Origin: an uncultured Alphaproteobacteria bacterium
GTDB taxonomy: Bacteria; Pseudomonadota; Alphaproteobacteria; Thalassobaculales; Thalassobaculaceae
Direction of reading: 5' to 3'
NCBI GenBank assembly: GCA_902589475.1
Contig: CACITD010000023.1
Span: 1-38,693, forward strand
Length of the DNA stretch: 38,693 nt
Below the pieces are notes generated by a model, which saw only the letters and a list, made by a program, of their open reading frames with translations, did not search any database and was not told the DNA's origin. Shown here piece by piece: positions 22,366-30,722 of this stretch. The stretch's first letter is position 1. Each line of letters begins with the position of its first letter. The position numbers were made by a program, and so were the translations under genes.

Positions 22366-22746
22366 ATGCAAACTCAATATAAATACTTCCTTGCTTTGGT
22401 TATGATCGCGTTGGTTTTTCACTCACCATCTAAGGCGTTTAACCCTTGTGATGATAATACGTTTGAAGGTTCAATGCGATGTCTTGCGTTAGCTAAAGAA
22501 GGAAAATTGTTTGCGCAGTCATCCATGGCTAGAAAATATATAAGTGGCCTAGGCGAAATAAAACCAAATATCGATCTCGGTTATTTATGGGGGTACGTTG
22601 TGCTTTTGAACAATCCAAATGACCTTGTTATGCGAATGCTTCTCGAAGGTATTGAGAAAGATTACATGAATCCGAAACAGATATCTAAAATGCGAGCACT
22701 TGCAAAAAAATGTATTGAAAGCGAGTTCAAGGCTTGTCCTATGTAA
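22366..22746 (+). CDS. Secreted Sel1-like protein (paralogue of 19443-19817)
   Basis: 126 residues with a signal peptide (YFLALVMIALVFHSPSKA). The mature part contains CLALAKEGKLFAQSSMARKYI, LGYLWGYVVLL and a terminal LAKKCIESEFKACPM, aligning with CLSLAKSGNALAQFDMSTRYF, LAYMWAKVC and MASKCLRSNLAECN of the gene at 19443. The middle is more hydrophobic and lacks two cysteines. Function unknown; presumably periplasmic. It lies 22 bases ahead of the YbgC-type thioesterase gene. Confidence 0.72.
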   Translation: MQTQYKYFLALVMIALVFHSPSKAFNPCDDNTFEGSMRCLALAKEGKLFAQSSMARKYISGLGEIKPNIDLGYLWGYVVLLNNPNDLVMRMLLEGIEKDYMNPKQISKMRALAKKCIESEFKACPM

Positions 22747-22768
22747 TGTTTTTGGTGGGAGATATAAA

Positions 22769-23203
22769 ATGGGAGATGTAACTGACTTTTCACGTGAGAG
22801 TTTTAAGTGGTTCACAACAATCCCAACAAGATGGATTGATATGGACATTTATGGTCATGTTAACAATGTTCAATATTACTCTTATTTTGATACAGCTATA
22901 GCACAACACCTGATAGAGGTAGGTAAACTCGAGCCAAATACAGCTGAGATTGTTGGGCTTGTGGTCGAAACGAGCTGCACATTTAGAAAATCAATAGGCT
23001 TTCCAGCTAATGTTAATGCCGGCATTAGAGTAGTTCGAGTCGGGACATCCAGCGTTAGATATCAGATAGGATTGTTTATTGATGATGATCCTGAGCCCGC
23101 CGCTACGGGTTATTTTGTGCACGTTTATGTTAATAAACAAACGCAAAAACCAACGGAAATTCCTCCGCCACGTTTGCAAGCAATCAATGAGCTTATAGTC
23201 TGA
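22769..23203 (+). CDS. YbgC/FcbC-type hotdog thioesterase
   Basis: 144 residues from the ATG at 22769, preferred over an in-frame start at 22700 because GGTGGGAG lies ahead and because the extra residues overlap the previous gene. RWIDMDIYGHVNNVQYYSYFDTAI is the 4HBT active-site signature with Asp26; SCTFRKSIGFPANVNAGIRVVRVGTSSVRYQIGLF follows as central strands. Cytoplasmic acyl-CoA thioesterase by family. Third hotdog enzyme in the window. Confidence 0.87.
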   Translation: MGDVTDFSRESFKWFTTIPTRWIDMDIYGHVNNVQYYSYFDTAIAQHLIEVGKLEPNTAEIVGLVVETSCTFRKSIGFPANVNAGIRVVRVGTSSVRYQIGLFIDDDPEPAATGYFVHVYVNKQTQKPTEIPPPRLQAINELIV

Positions 23204-23584
23204 ATTATCAGATATCTTTGAAAATTATTTTTAGGTGGGCTGCTGACTGTTTCAAGAGCCTGGTGTTCGATGGTGCGCAGTTGTTTTCTTTAGTCGAGTT
23301 TGGGAGAAAAGACAGGGAGAACAATCAAAGCGCACCATCTCTTGGAAAAGCCTTCGGCAAAGAAAGCCTGATTAAGCTAACAGATTCCTGGATCCTTTGT
23401 GCTGTTACTTTATCAGCAGAGTGGATCACGAAAGGAACCACTGCTGTAATCTTGAAATACGATTGTTACACAAATCTCGAGACTTGAAGGGAGGTATCGT
23501 AGTCGCGCCACGGGGATTTGAGACAATTGACTGCGTTTATGAGTAAATTAAACAGGGACTGTTTTTAGCCGGGGAGGGCGCTTG
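23204..23584. other. Gene-free stretch with a perfect 10-bp inverted repeat
   Basis: GATGGTGCGC (23269-23278) and GCGCACCATC (23330-23339) are perfect inverted copies. The right arm continues into CTCTTG, whose complement CAAGAG lies ten bases ahead of the left arm. A TTG-started 89-residue frame (23218-23487) covers this but lacks protein-like character. It may be a structured RNA, a degraded gene or an inverted-repeat remnant. Confidence 0.3.
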
Positions 23585-23695
23585 TTATTCAACTATAATT
23601 CTAGAACGCCGTTTTATAAGTTTTCTAACTACGATTGCTGAACCAATTTCAATAGCAGCAATCGATCCTATTAGTAAGTTTGTAGTAAGTTGCAT
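23585..23695 (-). CDS. Putative 36-residue single-helix membrane micro-protein
   Basis: An ATG at 23695 with GGAG eight bases ahead opens MQLTTNLLIGSIAAIEIGSA, then IVVRKLIKRRSRIIVE-stop: one hydrophobic helix and a strongly basic tail, consistent with an inner-membrane micro-protein with the tail inside. It is the only candidate gene in 23204-23873. No homologue recognised. Confidence 0.45.
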   Translation of the reverse strand: MQLTTNLLIGSIAAIEIGSAIVVRKLIKRRSRIIVE

Positions 23696-23873
23696 AAAAT
23701 GATCTCCATATACATATTACGGCTAGTATCATGTGCTGGATCACTCAATATTATTGTATCTAAGTTCGCAATTAGGGCACGGGATCTTTGCCCTTAAGCT
23801 ACTAGATTGAAATTTAAAGAAGAGTTAATTGATCTAATTTATTATTGTAGAGTTGCCTTCTTTATTTTGTGAA

Positions 23874-25586
23874 CTAGATCTTCTTGCTTTCCTCTTTAAT
23901 ACGATTATTCAAAATTTCATCATTTTCCGAATAATCTACCGGACAATCAATTAAGTGAACCCCGGGAGAAGATATGCATGTTTCGAGAGTTTTGATTAAG
24001 CTTTCAGAGTCACTGACTCTGTAGCCCTTTGCTCCGTAACTTTCTGCATATTTAATAAAATCAGGGTTGTTATATTCTAGCCCCCAATCTTCAAAACCCA
24101 TATTTGCCTGTTTCCAACGGATCATTCCATAGCTTGAGTCATTCAGAATAAGGCACGTTATATTCATCTTCAATCGAACAGCTGTTTCTAGTTCTTGCGA
24201 ATTCATCATGAACCCACCGTCTCCACACACAGCCATAACTTTCCTTTCTGGATAAACTAAATGTGACGCCATTGCAGACGGTAGACCAGCACCCATCGTT
24301 GCGAGTGCATTATCCAGCATACAAGTATTCGGTTGATGGGCCGCATAATTACGAGCAAACCATATTTTATAAACACCATTGTCTAAACAAATCATGCCGT
24401 CATCTGGCATTACCTTACGGATATCTGCAACCAGTCTTTGGGGGTATATCGGAAATCTGTCATCATCAACTCCCTCAGTGATATTCGCATCGTGGTACTT
24501 TTTGACCTCCATCATGCGCCCAAAGTTCCAATTTTTGTCACTTCTTTCTGCAAGGCCCGTTTTTATTTGCCAAATTGCGTTTGCTATATCACCGACAACT
24601 TCCAACTGTGGAAAGTACACAGGATCAACTTCAGCTGGGCTAAATGATACATGAATAACTTGTGTTCCTTCGGATACAAGAACTGGCTCATCCTCTGATG
24701 AGTGACTTGTCTCATGATCCCTTGCTGTTCCGTGTGCCATAAAAAACGGCGGTTTCTCAATAACGTCATGCCCAACATTTATGATTAAATCAGCTGCCTC
24801 GATTGCTCGATGAACGAAATCGCCACTAGATAGAGCCGCGCACCCCATAAACAAAGGGTGGCGCTCATCTATCACCCCTTTGCCAAGCTGAGTGCTCACG
24901 AATGGAATGCCGGTTTCGTTGATAAACTCAGTAAGCATATTGCTCGTCAATTTCCGGTTTCCACCGGCGCCAACTACAACTATTGGGCTTTTTGCGGTTG
25001 CAATCCTATCGACTGCTGCATTTATTGATTTATTTTCAGCAATGGCACGTCTTACAGATGATGCTGGAATAGGCATTTCATCCGAATGTTCATCTGCGAT
25101 ATCTTCTGGTAGTTCTAAATGTACTGCACCGGGTTTTTCTTGTTCTGCTATTCGTAGTGCTTCTCTTACTCGGCTTGGGATATTGTCTGCTGCAACCAAC
25201 TGCTCAGCATACTTCGTAATTGGTTTCATCATTTCTACGACATCGAGTATTTGAAAACGTCCTTGCTTAGATTTTTTTACAGGCTTTTGACCCGTTATCA
25301 TCATCATTGGCATGCCGCCCAATTGAGCATATGCAGCGCATGTCGTAAAATTTGTTGCTCCAGGGCCGAGAGTTGCAATGCAAATACCTGTCTTGCCTGT
25401 CAATCGTCCATAAACAGCAGCCATAAAACCAGCACCTTGCTCGTGCCGAGTTAGAATTAACTTAATTTTCTTTGATCGTGAGAGACTATCTAAAAAATCG
25501 AGATTTTCCTCGCCCGGAATCCCAAATATATACTCAACACCTTCTTCTTCTAATGCTTTCACAAAAAGATCTGAACCTTTGAGCAT
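23874..25586 (-). CDS. Thiamine-diphosphate enzyme, acetolactate synthase-like
   Basis: 570 residues with GGGAG ahead of the ATG. The three ThDP-enzyme domains are in order: PYR domain with GIPGEEN (22-28) and catalytic Glu49 in RHEQGAGFMAA, a central domain (GAGGNRKL near 207-213, the FAD-type fold), and the PP domain with GDGGFMMNSQE (455-465) and NDSSYGMIRW (482-491). KKSKQGRFQILDV is typical of catabolic acetolactate synthases (AlsS-like). An unusual acidic/His insert (around 284-307) sits in the central domain. Without a regulatory subunit gene nearby, a catabolic or related decarboxylase role is favoured over branched-chain amino-acid synthesis. Confidence 0.85.
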   Translation of the reverse strand: MLKGSDLFVKALEEEGVEYIFGIPGEENLDFLDSLSRSKKIKLILTRHEQGAGFMAAVYGRLTGKTGICIATLGPGATNFTTCAAYAQLGGMPMMMITGQKPVKKSKQGRFQILDVVEMMKPITKYAEQLVAADNIPSRVREALRIAEQEKPGAVHLELPEDIADEHSDEMPIPASSVRRAIAENKSINAAVDRIATAKSPIVVVGAGGNRKLTSNMLTEFINETGIPFVSTQLGKGVIDERHPLFMGCAALSSGDFVHRAIEAADLIINVGHDVIEKPPFFMAHGTARDHETSHSSEDEPVLVSEGTQVIHVSFSPAEVDPVYFPQLEVVGDIANAIWQIKTGLAERSDKNWNFGRMMEVKKYHDANITEGVDDDRFPIYPQRLVADIRKVMPDDGMICLDNGVYKIWFARNYAAHQPNTCMLDNALATMGAGLPSAMASHLVYPERKVMAVCGDGGFMMNSQELETAVRLKMNITCLILNDSSYGMIRWKQANMGFEDWGLEYNNPDFIKYAESYGAKGYRVSDSESLIKTLETCISSPGVHLIDCPVDYSENDEILNNRIKEESKKI

Positions 25587-25707
25587 TAATTTTCTCCCAC
25601 TACGATTTTTCTCAATTGCACTTTTTAAGCTCTGCCATCAAAGCATTTATTACAATCGATAGACAAGAAATATTAATCAGGAGAGTAATTTTGGTGACGG
25701 TCATAAT

Positions 25708-26262
25708 TTAAGGGGAGAGCCATTCCCCTTGCCAATCAGTCGCCTTTTTGTATTGAGCACGAATATGTTTATTACCCAAAAGAAGTAACTGAATTAATTC
25801 TATATGACATACCAAAACTGCAAAACGTTTCTGATCTGGGGCATGATCATAGGCAAGCGGGCTTGCAATGACGGTCCCAGGACTAGGAATAGTTCCATAA
25901 GCAACCCTAGAGTTAGTTGGAACATCTCTCCAATTGGGGATAGTTATGTCGCCAACCTTTACTTCAACATCAACGTCCATCTGAATTTGCAATTTAACTT
26001 TTGGCAACCAAATGTGAATTCCTGCACGAGAGTTTTCCTCGAGGGCAAACATTTTTGAAGAAGAAGTGTCAGTATGGAACTCTATCTCGTTCCTTTTCCT
26101 ATCGATCCTTCTCATCACTAACGTCCGAGCTTTTGGGAAGCCATCCGAATTTGATGTCACAAAAGTAGGGTGCCGAGCTGGCGATTTTTTATCTACTTTC
26201 CCCCGCGAAATTTGTGCCCAAGCAAAATTCAAGAAATCATCTAATTTTTGAAAAGTTTCCAT
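25708..26262 (-). CDS. PNPOx-like FMN-binding protein
   Basis: 184 residues. ARHPTFVTSNSDGFPKARTLVMRRIDRKRNEIEFHTDTSSSKMFALEENSRAGIHIWLPKVKLQIQMD is the split-barrel flavin-binding pattern of pyridoxamine 5'-phosphate oxidase-like proteins (Alr4036 type). The C-terminus FAVLVCHIELIQLLLLGNKHIRAQYKK replaces the canonical PNPOx ending, so pyridoxal phosphate synthesis itself is unlikely. A cytoplasmic flavoprotein of undefined substrate. Separate transcript from the ThDP enzyme (121-base gap). Confidence 0.78.
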   Translation of the reverse strand: METFQKLDDFLNFAWAQISRGKVDKKSPARHPTFVTSNSDGFPKARTLVMRRIDRKRNEIEFHTDTSSSKMFALEENSRAGIHIWLPKVKLQIQMDVDVEVKVGDITIPNWRDVPTNSRVAYGTIPSPGTVIASPLAYDHAPDQKRFAVLVCHIELIQLLLLGNKHIRAQYKKATDWQGEWLSP

Positions 26263-26340
26263 TTAAATAATACGTAAAATTTGTCGTCGGATTATCAGCG
26301 AGGAATATTCGTAAGATTACCGTATCCTGTATATGGATGG

Positions 26341-27189
26341 CTACGAATTTATCAAAAACGCAACACCCAAAAATATAGCCCCGCCGCCTAAAATCTTTCC
26401 AAATATTACGCCTTTTTCATGTAGTTTTTCAATGGCAACAAAAATTATGAGTCCGACGATCCAATATAAATTCATAATGCCACCAAAGAAAAGTAATCCC
26501 ATTAGAAACCAGCAACATCCTACGCAGTAAAATCCGTGAACAAGACCAATTCTTAATGGGGAATTTACCCATGTGTTTTTATAGTTGGCTAAAAAACTGG
26601 CAGGCTGGCGGCACTTTTCTAAACACACCGTTTTCAACGGTGTTAGTTGATAGACACCCGCAGCAATAAGGATACCTGCCGCCAAATAAATGTTGGTCGC
26701 CTCCATCATCATGGGAGACATCCAATCACGCAGCTCGAGCTGCGACTGAAGTGCCGCAGCAAAAAGACTAAAGGCTGCCCAAGCCAATAAATATCCGGAA
26801 ATAAATGAGGTAACTTGCCGGATAATACTTTTTGTTTTTTTTGTTCGTCTGATTAGCGCGGTATACAGAAGTATCATTGGAGAAGCGCTCGGTAGCATCA
26901 TCGCTATCATCATTGTCCACCACATAAAAAACATTAAGACACTATAGTTGAAAGTCCATACGGCAGGTGTCGCGGCCATGTTTTTCATGCCGTTCATGTT
27001 CGGCATAGACATTTGTGATTGACCAAGGCCAGGTGTCATCTGGATTGCCGACATATTCATCCCTACGCCCAGGACTGTGTAGGTGAAAGTCGCCCCTACC
27101 AAGATAGCAATAGCGATAATTGTAATTACCTTATCCCGCTGAATAAATGATTCAACAGCGGTGGAGTTGGCAGTATTATTATCGGCCAT
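26341..27189 (-). CDS. DUF2182 metal-binding-type membrane protein
   Basis: 282 residues with about seven membrane helices. The family core is visible: FFMWWTMMIAMMLPSASPMILLYTALIRR (88-115), a Met-rich outer loop (43-72), SGYLLAWAAFSLFAAALQ, TPLKTVCLEKCRQP, GLVHGFYCVGCCWFLMGLLFFGGIMNLYWIVGL. DUF2182 proteins are predicted to bind metal, probably copper, through Met/Cys/His, and are encoded with DUF1326. The downstream partner is 34 bases away on the same strand, so the two form an operon. Inner membrane. Confidence 0.87.
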   Translation of the reverse strand: MADNNTANSTAVESFIQRDKVITIIAIAILVGATFTYTVLGVGMNMSAIQMTPGLGQSQMSMPNMNGMKNMAATPAVWTFNYSVLMFFMWWTMMIAMMLPSASPMILLYTALIRRTKKTKSIIRQVTSFISGYLLAWAAFSLFAAALQSQLELRDWMSPMMMEATNIYLAAGILIAAGVYQLTPLKTVCLEKCRQPASFLANYKNTWVNSPLRIGLVHGFYCVGCCWFLMGLLFFGGIMNLYWIVGLIIFVAIEKLHEKGVIFGKILGGGAIFLGVAFLINS

Positions 27190-27223
27190 TATAGATTTTG
27201 CTCAGGCGCCATTCCGCAGCTAG

Positions 27224-27859
27224 TTACCTTACGACCCCGGAGTTGTTTAAATGCAATTCAGCGAATTGGGCGTAACTGTCCTTGTTATTTGTTAGCGCTA
27301 TTTTTCCGGCAGTAGTAGTTGTTGATGCGCTACCCATTTCGGCTATTTTATATTCAAACCCATTAGGAAGATCTATCCTAGCTCGATGTTCTGCACCTGT
27401 TACGGGATTTTTGATAGGTTCGGCTTTAATATTTAACGTGCCGTCTACTACTACACTGCCTAATCGATTTTCTACGTCTATTTCTGTATTGATTTTTTTA
27501 TATTCAGTAGGATGACGCTGGGTACACATTGCATTAAATATCCACCACATTGTGGCCATTTCTTCAGTATCTTCGCCAGTTACTATTTTCTCTATTGCGT
27601 CGCGTTGCTCCGAAGTGGCATTTTCATCTATGAAAATCTGATATTCCCCGTTTCCTTCATGCACCGCTCCTGGCCATTTATACATAGCCGAGACGCGCAG
27701 TCCATCAAGTTTAATATCTCCATAATGGCCTGTATCAATTTCATATCCAACGGCCGCCTCACATGTTCCATATGTAGGTAAGGCGTTAAATTGGCACGGG
27801 CAACCATAAGCGCAATTGCAATTGGCGAGTTCTCTTCCTTTTATTTCCCAAGGTGTCAT
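27224..27859 (-). CDS. DUF1326 protein, partner of DUF2182
   Basis: 211 residues from the ATG at 27859, chosen because AAGGAG lies eight bases ahead; an upstream in-frame ATG at 27928 would add a hydrophobic stretch not seen in the family. The N-terminus ELANCNCAYGCPCQFNALPTYGTC supplies Cys14, 16, 20, 22 and 33, the likely metal site; later strands DIKLDGLRVSAMYKWPGAVHEGNGEYQIFIDENAT are family-typical. Read from knowledge of the family, it pairs with the membrane protein DUF2182, perhaps delivering copper or another soft metal. Cytoplasmic. Confidence 0.87.
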   Translation of the reverse strand: MTPWEIKGRELANCNCAYGCPCQFNALPTYGTCEAAVGYEIDTGHYGDIKLDGLRVSAMYKWPGAVHEGNGEYQIFIDENATSEQRDAIEKIVTGEDTEEMATMWWIFNAMCTQRHPTEYKKINTEIDVENRLGSVVVDGTLNIKAEPIKNPVTGAEHRARIDLPNGFEYKIAEMGSASTTTTAGKIALTNNKDSYAQFAELHLNNSGVVR

Positions 27860-28021
27860 CACAATCTCCTTATAGAAAAATATACAAACTATTTGAAAAC
27901 GATTACTAATAAGAAGCAATAAAAACATTATGACAATTTTATGACATAAGCTTATCAGACATAGTTAGTAGTAATGTCGATTTGTGAAATTAGTAAGCTC
28001 TTCCGATTTCTATTTTCTTTT

Positions 28022-28879
28022 TCAGGGTTCATTAAATTCGCTTATCGATCGTTTAATTTCTTTTATTATGTCGACCCCAAACAATTTGGGTTTTGCAATT
28101 GCAAGTAATATGCCTAGGTGACCTAAACCTTCAATGGATTTTTGAATAACCCTATTCCCATTTTTTTTTAGCGCCATTGACATTAATAGTGAATTTTTTT
28201 CGTAAACGGTTTTGTCTTCTTTTCCGTGAATTAATAAAACAGGTGGACTATTTCTGTCAGCGAAGGTTACTGGTTGGGCTTGTTTGATATCATCTTCAAT
28301 TGTTTCGAAAATTGGACGAGTTGATCTTGTTTTTAATGGGTCGAATGCCAGCGGGCCTGCCAATGATACCCAGCTTTTAATTATTGACGGGGATAATCCT
28401 TCAGCTTCAAGATAATCCGGATTAAGTGAAAGTAAGGCAGCGATATGTGCACCAGCGGAATGTCCTACAAGGATGATATTCTTAGAATCCTTTGAACGTG
28501 AAAAATTTTGATGTACCCAGGCTACAGCCTTTGCAACATCCTTATTGAATTCGGGGTATCTTACCTCAGGATAAAGTCGATAGTTAGGAACTATCGTTAC
28601 AAAACCTGCATTAGTAAAAGGTTGGGCGATAAACCTGTAGTTAGATTTTTCGCCAGATTTCCAAGACCCGCCGTAAATAAAGATAATTATATCAGTAGAT
28701 TTCTGTTTTTTTGTAGGTGTGTAGATATCAAGTTTTTGCCTTTCAAGTGTCCCGTAAGGGACGTTAGTTGTAACCTCGTAGCCGGAATAAGGCGATAAAA
28801 CATCTGCAACTTTAAAAGGGGAACACCCGGCGCTGAGGAAAAAGCATAGCAAGATCAAATTATATTTGTTTAAGAACAT
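28022..28879 (-). CDS. Alpha/beta-hydrolase esterase lipoprotein
   Basis: 285 residues. A lipoprotein signal ends in LSAGC (Cys19). The hydrolase core has the oxyanion-type FIYGGSWKSGE (67-77), nucleophile Ser141 in GHSAGAHIAALLSL, the acid around Asp222 in HGKEDKTV and His254 in GLGHLGI. This is the BD-FAE/carboxylesterase branch. Probably an envelope-anchored esterase; substrate unknown. Monocistronic on the minus strand. Confidence 0.85.
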   Translation of the reverse strand: MFLNKYNLILLCFFLSAGCSPFKVADVLSPYSGYEVTTNVPYGTLERQKLDIYTPTKKQKSTDIIIFIYGGSWKSGEKSNYRFIAQPFTNAGFVTIVPNYRLYPEVRYPEFNKDVAKAVAWVHQNFSRSKDSKNIILVGHSAGAHIAALLSLNPDYLEAEGLSPSIIKSWVSLAGPLAFDPLKTRSTRPIFETIEDDIKQAQPVTFADRNSPPVLLIHGKEDKTVYEKNSLLMSMALKKNGNRVIQKSIEGLGHLGILLAIAKPKLFGVDIIKEIKRSISEFNEP

Positions 28880-29077
28880 AGTCAGTAAGTTTAATGTTAA
28901 AAGTTGAACGAGTAAGTGACTTCCAGCATCATAGTCATTGATACCATGAAAGGCTTTTAATGGATGAAATTTTTTAGTGTAGGAGTTCGTGCATTACTGA
29001 CTTACCGTCAAGAGAGATACTAAAATTTTTTAAACAAAACACAAAAGTTGTGTTATAGGAGATAGGAGGTTTGGACA

Positions 29078-29140
29078 GTGAAAGTGGTCCGTAAGAGTGG
29101 TTTTAAAAGAGGCGGTTCCCACTCATGTTGGTTTGTTTAA
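29078..29140 (+). CDS. Putative 20-residue basic micro-ORF behind AGGAGG
   Basis: AGGAGG lies a few bases before a GTG opening MKVVRKSGFKRGGSHSCWFV-stop, basic with an aromatic end. Downstream is a T8 run and then the GFA gene, whose own ribosome binding site shares the 11-base ATAGGAGGTTT. A leader peptide or micro-protein is possible. The remainder of 28880-29198 shows no gene. Confidence 0.35.
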   Translation: MKVVRKSGFKRGGSHSCWFV

Positions 29141-29198
29141 ACATAGTTTTTTTTGTAAAGACAATTATTAATGAAGGCCAGTGCATAGGAGGTTTCAG

Positions 29199-29606
29199 AT
29201 GACGATATCAGGAAAATGTTTGTGCGGATCTATTGAAGTTTCTCTAGACGAGGCGCCAGATCAAATCATTGCCTGTTACTGCAAGAGTTGCCAACGTGCA
29301 ACCGGGGGCGCGGCCTCTTATAATTTTATTAAGTCTGATGAGAGTGCAAAAGTCGTAACGGGAAAGACAAAGGCCTTCCATGAGACGGCTGACAGCGGAA
29401 ACAGTTTACAACGACATTTCTGTGGTGATTGTGGAAGTCCCATTTATTCCATTACAACATCATATCCAGGCGTAAAAATTTGGAAGGCGGGTTTATTCGC
29501 AGATTACGATGGGATGGAGATTGTAACCAATATCTGGTGTGATAGCGCGCCAACTTGGGCGTCAATTGATAAGTCCATTCCCTCTCATGCAAAGGCAAGA
29601 CAGTAA
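29199..29606 (+). CDS. GFA/CENP-V family zinc protein (second copy of the family)
   Basis: 135 residues from the ATG at 29199, chosen because AGGAGG precedes it; an earlier in-frame ATG adds six residues. Zinc ligands: Cys7 and Cys9 in GKCLCGSIEV, Cys26, Cys28 and Cys31 in CYCKSCQRATGG, Cys75 and Cys78 in FCGDCGSPIY. It is shorter than the copy at 740 and belongs to another branch (about 30-35% by eye), so these are not recent duplicates. Formaldehyde activation is a family name, not evidence of reaction. First gene of the plus-strand run to 33316. Confidence 0.88.
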   Translation: MTISGKCLCGSIEVSLDEAPDQIIACYCKSCQRATGGAASYNFIKSDESAKVVTGKTKAFHETADSGNSLQRHFCGDCGSPIYSITTSYPGVKIWKAGLFADYDGMEIVTNIWCDSAPTWASIDKSIPSHAKARQ

Positions 29607-29642
29607 AAGTTATCAGGTATAGCATTGCTAACTGCGATTTTT

Positions 29643-29801
29643 ATGATCTACTTGGTCGCTCTTAGCGTAACAATTTTGTCTAGAGTATCCCTGCTGATAG
29701 ACATCAGTGGTCAAGTCTCTTTCAGTTTCTCTTGGCAGGGAAGTGCAAAGGGGGGATGGCTTGCCACTGCCTCATGTCCGTTAAATGGAAGAGTAAATTA
29801 A
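29643..29801 (+). CDS. Putative small membrane protein coupled to DUF2237
   Basis: A 52-residue frame beginning MIYLVALSVTILSRVSLLID and ending CPLNGRVN. Its stop overlaps the DUF2237 start (TAATG), a typical coupling arrangement. The same frame continues upstream directly from the stop of the GFA gene with more hydrophobic residues, and an in-frame TTG at 29625 would lengthen the helix. No ribosome binding site is seen, so the start is uncertain. Confidence 0.4.
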   Translation: MIYLVALSVTILSRVSLLIDISGQVSFSFSWQGSAKGGWLATASCPLNGRVN

Positions 29802-30172
29802 TGCAGAATCAAAAAAATGTTCTAGGCTTAGATCTCGTGCCCTGCAGCACAGATCCATTGACTGGATTTTTTCGGGACGGTTGCTGCAATACTGGAAGAG
29901 ACGACGTTGGCACTCATACAGTCTGCGCTATAATGACGGAAGATTTTTTAGAGTTTTCAAAAGCAAAAGGTAACGACTTATCCACACCAAGGAAAGAGTT
30001 TAACTTTCCAGGATTAAAGCCCGGTGACGCTTGGTGTCTATGCGCACTCAGATGGATTGAGGCAAAAGATGCGGGATACGCGCCTAACGTTCGTTTAGCA
30101 TCAACTAATATTAAGACACTAGAATTTCTAGATCTAGACGAGTTGAAACAATACCAAATTGACCTTAATTGA
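29801..30172 (+). CDS. DUF2237 family protein
   Basis: 123 residues from the ATG at 29801 (GGAAGAG ahead), the usual length. The DUF2237 block is intact: NVLGLDLVPCSTDPLTGFFRDGCCNTGRDDVGTHTVCAIMTEDFLEFSKAKGNDLSTP, FPGLKPGDAWCLCALRWIEA and APNVRLASTNIKTLEFLDLDEL. The conserved cysteines (CS, GCC, VCA, CLCA) suggest metal or flavin-independent redox chemistry, but no reaction is established. Widespread in marine bacteria and phototroph-associated genomes. Its start overlaps the small membrane ORF before it. Confidence 0.9.
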   Translation: MQNQKNVLGLDLVPCSTDPLTGFFRDGCCNTGRDDVGTHTVCAIMTEDFLEFSKAKGNDLSTPRKEFNFPGLKPGDAWCLCALRWIEAKDAGYAPNVRLASTNIKTLEFLDLDELKQYQIDLN

Positions 30173-30236
30173 TGCGTCGTTGCTGTTTGTTTTATAGCCT
30201 TGACCTTCCCCTTACAGGAAAGCGTATTCACCCGGA

Positions 30237-30698
30237 ATGGTAGAAAAGATCGTACAAGCTTCAAATAGCTTAAATATAGAATGGAACTGCACTCCTACTT
30301 GGAGAAAAGCTAGTTATAATACCTCGTGGTGCTTATTAGGCTGTTCAATTGGCGACATGGGAACAATCCTTTACTTCCAACTGATGGAAATAGACTGGCC
30401 TGTATTTTTAATTATGGCATTAGCGGTTTTCAATGGCCTTGTCACATCTATCGTATTGGAAACTATTATTCTTTATAAACAAATGGGGCTGAAACTTGGT
30501 CTAAAAACGGCCCTTGGAATGTCACTAATTTCGATGATCTCTATGGAAGTTGCCATGAACTTAACGGATTTTTTTCTGACAGGTGGAGCCACACTAAACT
30601 GGTGGGTTGTCCCTATTATGTTGGTTGTTGGTTTCATTACGCCGCTGCCATACAATTATTGGCGCTTGAAAGCGCTTGGAAAAGGTTGTTGCGCCTAA
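30237..30698 (+). CDS. DUF4396 membrane protein
   Basis: 153 residues with WNCTPTWRKASYNTSWCLLGCSIGDMGTI near the start and three further helices (FLIMALAVFNGLVTSIVLETIIL, GLKTALGMSLISMISMEVAMNL, WWVVPIMLVVGFITPLPYNYW). The W-N-x-x-x-W / CL-x-GC pattern defines DUF4396. Inner membrane; often encoded near copper and cytochrome genes, but its task is unknown. The C-terminal GKGCCA adds a Cys pair. It lies 24 bases ahead of cytochrome c'. Confidence 0.83.
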   Translation: MVEKIVQASNSLNIEWNCTPTWRKASYNTSWCLLGCSIGDMGTILYFQLMEIDWPVFLIMALAVFNGLVTSIVLETIILYKQMGLKLGLKTALGMSLISMISMEVAMNLTDFFLTGGATLNWWVVPIMLVVGFITPLPYNYWRLKALGKGCCA

Positions 30699-30722
30699 AA
30701 GTAAATTGGGGAAATCGATACA

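Noticed and set aside
23218-23487. 89-residue TTG-started ORF
   Set aside because: Low protein-likeness, no ribosome site and a perfect inverted repeat inside; kept only as part of the gene-free stretch 23204-23584.
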